Shown here in pieces: positions 1 to 11,100 of a stretch of DNA of 64,000 bases. Position 1 is the stretch's first letter; every line of letters begins with the position of its first letter. The DNA lies in NCBI GenBank assembly GCA_028752905.1, contig JAQNBH010000007.1, positions 17,105,233-17,169,232 of the forward strand, given 5' to 3'. The position numbers and the translations under genes were made by a program. The DNA comes from Cladorhizidae sp. MBARI D1340-BT2. Its lineage: Eukaryota; Porifera; Demospongiae; Poecilosclerida; Cladorhizidae. Below the pieces are notes generated by a model, which did no database searches, was not told the origin of the DNA, and was given only the letters and a program-made list of their open reading frames with translations.

Positions 1-1900
1 TTTTAGGGCATGTTCATAATAAATTTGACATTCAGCCATTGTATTACATCTTATTTTCCTTCTTATCGTAATCTCGGTGCCTATGACGAAATGTTATTCT
101 ATTCTATGTAGTTAAGTATAGAGCTCATCAGCTAGCAAGCTATCACCACTAAATCAACTACATCGTTGATCACTAGCTAGCTAGCTTATTAAAGTGCTAC
201 AAGCTAACACCAAAAGTTATCAAACTACTAGTTTCCCAAGTATTATAGTTATAATTGGTTGCAGTGTCACTAGCTGGCTATATCAGCTAGAAAACCAGCC
301 AGATATGTAACACTTTCAACTTGACTTACCACCGGATTCCAGGCATTGTTCTTCGCCTCATATGTTTTAACAAATACCTGCCACAAGCCATGACTCCAAT
401 GAGCTCATTTAAATCCACATATACCATAATGTTTACTTGAAGTTAAACAGATGCTGCTGCAGTTCATCACATGCTTAATTCAAGTATTTTGATTAGACTA
501 GTACTTGGTTCTTGATGTTGGAACAGAAGTAGATCTCATTCCATTTTGTTGTATGATCCTACCGATGCCATTTTCCAAGATGATGAGACAATACAATAAA
601 ATATGATACAATTGGTGAGCATCGTTTTATAAACTGGCCTTTACTCTTCAAAATTAAGTTTTGTAAGGTCCTGATGGGGCAATAGTAAAAGCTTCAAAGG
701 TGGAATTAGAAGTTTCTGAACTCCATCCAACTTCTCAGATGGTAACCTCTGCCCCATTTCAACACCTAAATCTGTTTCTATTTTCATCTTCTATTTCCAA
801 TGCTACACTATCAAATTTCATAGACTGTGCTGATGTTTCTACCATTGCAATGCAAATACAATCTCTTCTTCAGTGCTAGTTTGTTTGTGTTTTTAATAAT
901 TCTCGATTAAAAGAAGGAAAGAAGCCAAAAGAATTGGGAAAGAGAAAAAAAACAAGAAAAGAAGGAGAAGGAAGAGGAAAAGAAAAGTCCAAAAATGAGA
1001 GAAAAAATTAGGAAGCAAAAAAATTACATTTAATTTTTGTATTAATCACTACCCATAGTCATGTTTTAGTGACTAATGAAAATACTCATTCTGTAGAGTA
1101 GTGCTTCTTCTAGCCAGAGATAACAATTTCAACTGGCTAGCACTTTCCAATCAGGAATCACAACTACAAATAGTTCAGGCACATATATTTTAAGGACATC
1201 CACTTTGGTTGCATGCAACTTTAGCATAGTTATATATTTTAATATCAGCACACAGAGAGATCTATCATTTGAGCTATATAATTATCAAGTTTACATATTA
1301 AAATATAGCTATAGCCATTCAAAACTTGATGCTGGTAATTTATTACTTGAATGAGTTAGGAGAGTGATTATAATTCACATTCCAACTTGTAGTTCCAAAA
1401 GATAAACATGCACAGCAAAATAAAAACGACTGCCAGGAAGCATACTGCATTGGCTATATAAATCAGGACCATAGCCTAAATGTGTGAAAAGATATAGTAC
1501 TTTAAATGGTAAACCTTTGTTTCAAGCCCTTGTCCCTCCACTGAGAGTTGGTTGAGAACTAACATAATATTTGAGAAAAATGATTGGTGGTTGGCGATTT
1601 ATACTTTAGTAGATAAATGAATGCAGAGCATGTTTAGCAACAAAGGTGCTAATGAGTTTCAAAATTAAGTATTTTCTAGCTAGTTATCTGAAAGCTACAA
1701 TGTATTGCTTTATATCCAGACTTTTCCGCTAAACTCTTCAACTATGTTTACAAAATCTGGCCAATATTTTGTTTCCTAATGCTAGTTGCTTGATTGTTCT
1801 AGCTAATTATATGCACATGCACCACACGTATGCAACCTAACACAAAATATTTCCATATCCACATCCACCATCTTCTCTTCACTTTTTCAATAATTTCTTT
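1..1900. other. AT-rich non-coding stretch, probably intron or 3' flank of the SRCR/FN3 gene
   Basis: No open frame of convincing composition is seen. It contains tandem agctagct-type words (about 120-190), a purine-only-like tract at about 905-1022 and ordinary AT-rich sequence. One possible 48-nt minus-strand exon at 330-377 has a CAG acceptor and a GTAAGT donor and reads as 16 codons. Its phase 0-0 boundaries do not join the phase-1 end of the exon at 1941-2163, so it remains a weak candidate. Confidence 0.4.
330..377 (-). CDS. possible small exon (16 codons)
   Basis: On the minus strand the acceptor CAG is followed by 48 nt ending at a consensus donor GTAAGT. The translation is a hydrophilic peptide containing KTYEAKNNAWNP. 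Both junctions are phase 0, whereas the last confident exon of the upstream modular gene (1941-2163) ends in phase 1. If real, another exon must lie between them. No domain is recognisable. It could equally be a chance reading frame. Confidence 0.18.
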
Positions 1901-1940
1901 GTGCATTATCAATGGAGCATGCCAGATTACAATAGCTCAC

Positions 1941-2163
1941 CATAATCTGACGAAGCATTGCTAGTAAGTCCAGTGACACGAACTTGCATTCCTTCCCCAT
2001 TGACTGTAAGAGCAGCCAATTTGAGCAGGTATTTTGTCTGTGGAATTAAAGGCTGCACAATGGCATTTGTTATATTGCCAGCAGTAATGGAGCTTCCTTC
2101 ATGCATGAATCTAATGAGATTTCCCATAGGACTTCTGCCTTCAACCATTGCAGAGAACTCCAT
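1941..2163 (-). CDS. exon: second half of FN3-5
   Basis: The acceptor TTATAG lies just before the ATG at 2163 and the donor GTGAGC follows 1941. The translation contains YLLKLAALTVNGEGMQV, the F-G strand signature of a fibronectin type III domain. Entry is phase 0 and matches the end of the 2458-2561 exon. The exit is phase 1. It is the most downstream confident exon in the window. Confidence 0.7.
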
Positions 2164-5100
2164 CTATAAGTTAATACAATAACAAGTACATATATAATTT
2201 ATATTTGGATTTGTTGTTGTTATGATTTCATTTATTATTGCTACTACTTCACACTCTAACTAGCAGCTCTACAATGGACTACAATTTATCTTGTTTTTAC
2301 CAATAAGCACATTCTAAATTATATTATGTGATGCCAATACTTATATTAATCAATAACAAGGTTAAATTTATCTTGCTATCGTACAACCACAACTACTGGT
2401 CTTTATTCTTGTATAAATACAAAGCACGCATCATTACTTTCATAATAATAATCTTACCAAGTAGCCAGTTATGTATGCAGTGGTGGTTGGTTGTTCCCAG
2501 GAAACAGTGACACTAACATTAGAAGAAGAGGAGATATATACTGCAGTGGGAATTGGTAGACCTGTACACAATGAATGAAGTGAAGAAAGTAATAAAATAT
2601 CATGCTAATGGTTCATCTAGAAGTAGTGATAGTAGTGAGATCTGATCATTACAAGTGTAAAGTGAGTGTGCAAGTGTAAATTTGCTATCTTAAAATTATA
2701 TAAACTGCTTGAGTCCTTAAACACATTTGCTACAACAGTTTCAGAGAGAAATACATTGAAGGTAATTCTTCAGAGTCATTGGTCAGCAAATTTTTGGCAA
2801 TAATTATGATTAGTTCATGTGACCATTAAAATCCATTACTGTCATATTCTGTCTAGCATAGCCAGGATGAACCATTAACACACATGGTTGAAGCTATATT
2901 TAACTAATTAGTAACATTAAGCATGTACGTATAAGTACAAACTCCTTAAAATATATGTATAAATTAAGATTTTGTGTAGAAAACAACTGTACAACTGCCA
3001 TAAACTCCATCCTGATTCTAACACAACCAGCTAAAAATAAGTACTTAAGTGAATACTTTGCATTTTACAATGGAGAATAGAGTTATTATTCACACAACCC
3101 AATCAAAGAGGAGCTATGAACTAAGATTCATGGCCTTATTATGAAGGAGCAGGTCTTTGAGGATTAAGAATTCTGCAGCCATGACCTCTAAAGCATAATT
3201 TGTAAATGACATTACTCTACAAAGTATGTAAAGTATTACAACATCCTTCATGGTAAAAAAATCTGTTTAGCCAAAATATGAGAACAATTCTTCAGCTGAC
3301 AACCTCTACAAGTCAGTGTACAAAGAATAAGTGTGGTTATACTAGTAAAACTCTTGCATCTGTCTTGTGAAATATGTTGCCTTAATGGTGAAGCTTATAC
3401 CATATGCATAACAGATACTTGTTCAAAACATTACAACAGCACTTCACAGTGAGATACCATAAGGACAACACAAAGAGATATTTTGTAACAAGAACGAGAG
3501 GAGCACTTATCAAATTCTTTTGTGCTAAACATAAAGAGACCCCTAACCAGAGTTTACAGTAAAACACTTTCTCGATATTGGAGTGAAGTGGTTTATAAGG
3601 ACAGTCGAGCAAATCTGTGGTGTATTATAAGCAAAATTAATGACCTTTGCTCAGCTCTGTTCAGTCATTACCAAATTCAAAGGAGCCTGTAACAACCTCT
3701 ACCAACTCTGCTCTTTGTTTGGCAGAGTTCTTCTGTGCATATTATGTTAACAAAATCTCTGATGAATGCTGTACTTGATCCATCAAATGAAGTTAACAAT
3801 AGCAACAGATATTGTAGGTGCTGATTTTTGTGTAGTATGCAATGTGGTGTACATTATTATAGTGAAATTAAGTTAAAATGGCATGTGCTGATATGTGCAG
3901 TATCCTACAACAACAATGATCTAAGTAGAACTTTGTAGAAACTATATAGGCCTCCACCTCTCAACTATAATGTACTTAATCAACAACAACAAACAAACAA
4001 ACAATTTGATAGAAATTATCAGCAAAAAAAAAAGAAAACTCAAGTGAATCACAACCTGTTAGATTACCCTCTACCATTTAAAATCATGTACACCGATATT
4101 TACGGAACATAAAGTACAACTTTTAAAATGGTATATAGTTTGATTTAAGTCATCCAACTCCTTCTGGTCAATATGGGTTCTGTGGTCATTGCAATCATTT
4201 AATTTTTATTAAAAACACTTTCCCTTTATTGTTATTGTTATTGTTAGTTATTATTTATTAAAAGAATGGTTATTATTTTAATTGTCCTATTATTATTCGT
4301 AGTAGTGATATAAATAAGCACTTTCAAACATAAATTTTTGTTTTATAATTGGGGGACACAGATAATTTATCAACTTGTTCAATGCTATTTTTTACCTTGT
4401 ATAGGGAACAAAGATGACCGTATTTGGATTAAGAGTGGAAAATGCACTTTCTCTGTTGCTGGCACTGATGTTGAACACAGTGACACTGACTTGGATGTGA
4501 TATTCCACTCCTTCCTGGGGTAGGGTCACATTATCAGTGCTTGCAAGAGAGGAAAAGTCCTGATGAGGGGGGGGAAATGAAACTTTCGTAAATGGCAAAG
4601 AATAAACTGGCATCAACTGGAGATTATGGTTTGAATAGTTTTAACAGTATCATAAAACATATTGACAGAGTAATAATCATGAATTTACAGATCCAATCAA
4701 CTACATTAAGAGTGATCAATGACTTTTCAGCTATCAGTATAACAAGGTGTGTGTTTTTTGGGGTTTTATTTTTTCTGCAACATACAAAAAAATTTAAGGT
4801 TAAATTTAAAAAGTTAAACTGGAAGAAACCATCATATCGGTGCTTAAAATGACATTATTAAATAATATAGAATATTAATTATTCTACAAAATATAAATGC
4901 ATAATTGATTTTGGACATGCAAGGTAAATATAATATGTGCAGGATTAGCAGTAATGAAGTCTTTCTACAATATTCTCACAAAAAACTTACTAATATAACT
5001 AGATAAAGTGACTGATCCTTACCTTAGCCACACTCTGAAGGGATTCGGCCTGCCTCTTGGTTCTCGGAATAAAACTGTTCTTGCTGATAAATGGAGTGGC

Positions 5101-8100
5101 ATAGACAGTGTAGTGGACAATTGTAGTGTCACTGGGTACAAATGGTCTGCTCCATGTTACTTGGATAGTGTCTGGTGTGATGAGTACAGCAGCCACATTG
5201 CTTGGAGGAGAGGGAGCTTTAATTATGTCAACAAAATACTCTGATAAGAACCACACCCACATACCAATGCTTGTGACGCATAAATCATGCAGAGCTCATA
5301 TATACCACATATATACAAAGTGAGTGTGGGTATGAATGATGAATGGTCCCTGTGTCCATCTAAAACATCCTGCAGAACTCGAGTTGATCCACCTAAACAT
5401 CTCCTCTTTTCACCGAAAACTTAGACTTTTCCCAAATAAAAATAGTTTGTCCATCCCACACCCCCAGGGATCTATTTACCCAATATGTATTTATCCTCTC
5501 TCTATCGTGTTGGTCAGATCAGAATCAATCCTGTTAGCTTAGATTTAATGCTTAACTCGTTATTCTATGTAGATAATCTATCTATGTAAGTTATCTATGT
5601 ATTCACATTTATTAATACCCAACAAGTGGCCTTATATGGTCACTTTCAGGAATATGTACAAAAACAATGTCGTTTTGAGGACCTTTAGACCTTACTATGT
5701 GTATATGCCTGATAATAAGAATTGCAGTCATGCAAGGAAGCATTAGAAATTTGAGTCATTGTTAGCTCTCATTCAAACATTTCAATAACACAAAAGTTGG
5801 GTAGAAAAATTAACTACCCCATATATCATTCCCTGACATTGCTACTTATGCATGTGAAGAAAAGACATCCCTTCTTTTGGGTGTGTAGGAAAGGATGTGT
5901 GTCTCTAGAAGGTAAACACTAAGTTTACATCAACCTGTGTCATTATTACATCACAAAAATTGTGGCATAGTTTATATTAGCTCCATAAAATATATAATTA
6001 TTTATATATTTTTTTATAAATAACACCACTAGCATAACAATGGGAAACTCTGAAAGTATAAGAAGCTGAAAAGCATATTAGAATCTAATTAATGGTAGAG
6101 TTGCAAAGACTATCTTGTAACTCTCACTCCCAACCTTCATTTCCCCGCCTAAACTTGACCACACAGAATAGAATTATAAATAAAGATCCACCCACACTAA
6201 AGTATCACATACATGGTGACAAAGTTGTGATTATCACTGCACTCGAATATACACTATAAGTATAATCTGGTCCTTCTGCTCTTACAGATATCTGATATTC
6301 AGTATTTGCATTGAGTCCTACAATCGAGTAATTCATCTGATGTGCCTCGATGCCACTGATGTACTTGTAAACCCAGGGGAAATAGGTAGAGTAATTATTT
6401 TTTCTGCCAAATCTCAATACAAAGTATTGTAGATCATATCCACCAATACATGGTAGCACAGACCAAGAAACTGTGATCATAGTGGAAGTGACATTTACTC
6501 TGGCAGGTGTCCATGGAGTAGGTAGTCTACCTAAACATAGTGACAAATATAGAAGTAAATGTTCTGCATCTTAACAATGTACAGCCAGAAAAGAATAGAT
6601 ATTGTGACTTTACATGGGACATAGCAGTAGGTTTGATTTATACTATTTTGAGAGAGATAAGCATAATATAAAGAAATATTATGCCAATCTATTGATTGTC
6701 CAAGCAGATTACCTCATCAAAATGAATCCTGCACCAGGATACATGATATAAATTTATCGTGTATGTATTATGGGATTGAACATATTAGAAATGTCTCTCT
6801 ACAATCAGAAAGATAGATTTCTCTCTCAATGTGGCAGTCAACAACAACTGTTGCTATATTTATTGATTACACAGAGTGCTGATGTAGTAATACCAATGAT
6901 GAAATAAAAGCCAGTTCACAATAATTATGATTCTCTATGTCAAAGACAATACATGCTCAAGCAAATCAGTCAAATGACAATATCCAGAAACAGGTAGTAT
7001 GTCAGTGTTAAATATCTAAATATTGGTCTTGATACTCTACTGTAGCACTCACTAGTAGTTGTTCTATCCTAGAGTGCAGTAGTTTACAAGTTAGAGTGGT
7101 GTAGCTGGTTTAGTGGCAATAGTTAACAGTAGCTGGTTTAGTAGTAGATTATTTGGTAAAGCTAGTTTGGTTTGGTGAAGTTTCATGGCTATAGCAGATT
7201 AACTCCTTGTTCATGACTGCCATAATGTGTACTTAGCTGCCATTGATGGTGAAATTCTTATATTGTAACATGCAATTGATATGATAAAGTTGGTTAGTAT
7301 AAAATTGCGAACCGGCCCTGATTAACATTATAAGTAGCAAAATTAACATTGGACACCAAAAAATGTAATAATCAGGGTTGACACCAGAATATTTACCTAG
7401 TCAGGCTCTATCTAAACCATAATTCTGGTTTGATGGGGAGAGTGGGGAAAAAATAGACAAATACCATTATGAACAGTTCATCCAACTGTTTCTTTCTTGC
7501 CTTTACTGCTGTTCCTGAAGCCCTTCTTCAGAGGAAAGCTACACCAGCACCTGTGCTTACCTGGAATTGCTCGAGTTCCTTCACACAAAAAAGAGATGGT
7601 TTCTTTGCTCTAAATTTTGTTGTAGACAGTGTAACATTGCTTTTGTTTGCTTACCTCAATAGAGCATATTCCTAAACCAAATTCTATTCATGAAGTTATG
7701 CAAAGATAGTTACACTCGATCGAGAAGAGTTTTCATCGACCCATTTAGCATGGAATAGAGTATAACTCACGGTTCACTTTCATTCTTAATGTCCTTTGCT
7801 GCACTTTTCCAGTGCTAGTCTGATTAGCTCTGCAGGTGTACAAGCCACCAGCACACAGAGATATCATTCCAAACTGCAGTGAAGTGGTTCCATTAGCAAA
7901 ATGAACCTCACGAATATTATTATTTCCTCTTCCGACTTTTGTCCCATTTGAATAAAACCAATCGGTCTCAACTACAGGAAAGTAAGACCCACAGAGAACA
8001 TCGACGACATTTTCGGAGTACTAATTGAAGAGAGTGATTTTATCAATCCCATTACCATGGATACCAAAGAGGCTGATTATATCAGTATTACCTGTAAATA

Positions 8101-11100
8101 TAAATAAAAACACACATATCATTTTGACAAACGAAATAAAAGATCAAATGCTACTATCCATATCAAGGAATATGGTGAAGTCTGACATAAAAGCACTTTT
8201 GCTAGAGATTCGGTATGGCAAGTATCTATACATAAATAACTATTGTGCCCTCATTACGAAAAAATGCAGACAATGCCATAATTATATACTTGTGGGAAGA
8301 CTTTCTATATCTGATTTTCTCTTTTTATATCATTAGGATTGATAACAAATAGAAGAAGATGAAGTCTACTAGGAGAGGGTGCATGGCCTTCCCCAAAGAG
8401 AGTATGGCCCTAGGAGAACTAGCAGTATCACTAGCAATTGCTGATAATGAAGTTGTTCATTGTAGATACAATGACTTTCTTGATAGTCTATTTAAGTTTG
8501 CTTTTCAAAGTTTCGGCTAGCATTCATGTCAACTGTGAAATAATTGAGAGTGTTAATTCTATTTTATAAAACATAAAACCCAGGTGACACATTGCTAAGC
8601 CCATTTGTAAGTCAGCAGCTACTTCACCATCATAGGCTTTATTTTCCTCAATACTCGCCATATCCATGCTTCTTCAAAGTGCATGTGAAAGTGCTGTCAT
8701 AATGTTCATTTGCATATGAAGAGATGCTATCTCTGACATTTTCTTTCCTCTCCACCTGCCTTGTCCATAGATAAAAAAGCATTACCATACAAAATTTGCT
8801 TTTGGACAAGATTAAGTGGGAAAAACTGATTTTTTACAAGCTAATGTGGTGGACAAAAAATAATTAAATGGCTTATCTACCATCTATAGCTGCCAATGAT
8901 ATTCATCTCATATTCTTGAGATCAGATTTTATGCCAGTTTTATTTACTTTTACACCCTGACAAGAAATAAGGGGCATTTTGTCATATCTTATTAATTAAG
9001 CACATGCTGGAGACTGTTGTGTTGTGTGAGAGCTTTCATACTCAAAAGTAATAATAAAGGGTGGGACAAACATAGAGGGGGGTGGGTGGGAGGGGGGAGG
9101 GAAGATAACTAATTCTACTCATGATTAAATTTTGGGGACTTTGAGACCAAGGGAACAGGGGAGGAGAAGAGGAGTTGCAGGTGAGGAAAAGGAAAAAGTG
9201 AATGATTTTTACTGAGGTTTGAACTGGGGAGCTTGAGTACCAAAGCGACTGACAGATTAATGACAAAAAACCCACAGAGTTTCTCCCTTTATGCACTAAG
9301 ATGATCGTATTGTTTATACTCACATGTTTCTTCTGGGTTGGTGGTTGCAGTGAGGTAAATGGTTCTAGGTCCATCTCCAACAGTGTAGGCAAGGACACTC
9401 ACCACATACCTCGTAGATGCCTCCAAACCTCCTATTATATACTCTGTGGTTCTGTTTCCAGGAAGGTCCGTCACAATCTCACTGCCACTTGGGTGCAATA
9501 CCATCAGCTTATAGCCTCTCACTATTCCATTCCTTCTGGTATATTTGGGAAGCTCCCACTCTGCCCTGATTGCCGAGCAATTGACCATAGCAATATGAAA
9601 TGATTGAGGAGGTCCAGTTGGAACTGATGTAAAAAACAGATGTTTCTGTTTAATTCAGGTCAAATAAATTTAATTTCTAAAACAAGACATCTAAAAGCAA
9701 ATCACTTCACTAACTAACATATATCTAACAGAAGTTGGAAAATGACATATTTGATCTTTTATCTTGGTATTTTTAAATGCCTTTAGCTTGATTAGAACAT
9801 TGAGTACATTGTGCTAGGGATGTCTATGGTTATATATAGCACATAGAATTTCGGCATGAAATGACTACACATGAAGCCATTAGAAATAATTATAAATTGA
9901 TGGACAGAGTTGATTTTGACACAGAATCACGCATTTAAAAAAAAAGCTATAATAACACATAAATATGTAATGTAATCCATTCATCCATTCATGTTCCACC
10001 TGTTACTTTTTGTATTTTTCTAAAAATCTACACCCATTCAGAATTTCTAAGACAAATGTGCTGCCATATGTAGATCTTCCAAATGCAATAATTTTAAAGA
10101 TATCTCACAATTTTTAATTACTGCATCCATAGTTCCATAATCCTAACCATTTCATATATTTGCCATTAGCCAACTGATAAAAGTCAAGAAGTGTTGTAGG
10201 TTTGTGCCACAATGCCTGGATTGCAGTCCTAACTAAAGATACAAGAACATGTGAACCTTCTCTAGATCTATCTTTAGACTGTAATGTTTCTTAGTTAAAT
10301 TATTTATGCTATCATTTGAATCGGGCTGAATAATCTTGTTGTCTACTAGTATTTGTACCTAACTTGTAGGAAAAGACTCAAGTAAGTGCATAGCATGTAA
10401 GTAACTGTAATAATTGCAAACTTCTATTATGCAAAGAAGGCATGAATAGCATAAATTACAGACTGGAAGGTCCATACTTGACATTTGGGTGACAAGTGAA
10501 CATGAATGGACTTTAGCTTATGTAGGCCTCACAATTTTGACTGCATGAGACAAATATTATTAATTATGAGTATTTACTATTTACATAGAAACTCACATCC
10601 TTCCATAACAGTGAATGATAAACGTTCAGAACTTGCTCCATCAAGATAAGAATAGCAAAAATAATCCGTTAACCTTCCTTGAGGCCTGATAGTGATATTT
10701 ACAGTTACTCCCGTAGGAAATGTGGAAAATGTAAACATTGTAGAATCAAATGGCAATGTTCTACTATAGGAGTATGGAGAGTCACTTCTGCTGTACTGCA
10801 GCATCAACCATTTTGAAGAAAGATAACTTGGAAAATTGTAGTGCTATATATATATACATATATACAAGAATAGAAAATAATCATTGTATAAATATTTGTA
10901 ATTAAAAAAATGGGACGAGGAAAAGCAATAGAATATTCGTTATTTATAGTATTCATTGTACAACATCATTCATCTGGCAACCTTTCTTAGTCAATGACTG
11001 ACCTTCCATGTTAATGTTGGAGGTGTCCTTAAATGATTGATAACATTGAATTCTTGTGGAGCAGGAAGAAAGTCCTTTGGATCTAAAAAATGTCACCATA

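Noticed and set aside
3382..3800. Remnant of a non-LTR retrotransposon or an exon
   Set aside because: Fragments such as a FFCAYYVNKISDE-like stretch were considered, but no RT or endonuclease motif could be followed over more than a few residues.
7558..7611. Possible small Ig-like exon on the minus strand (KETISFLCEGTRAIP)
   Set aside because: A TTTAG acceptor and GTAAGC donor exist, but the phases (0 in, 1 out) do not fit between the flanking phase-1 exons, which splice to each other in frame without it.
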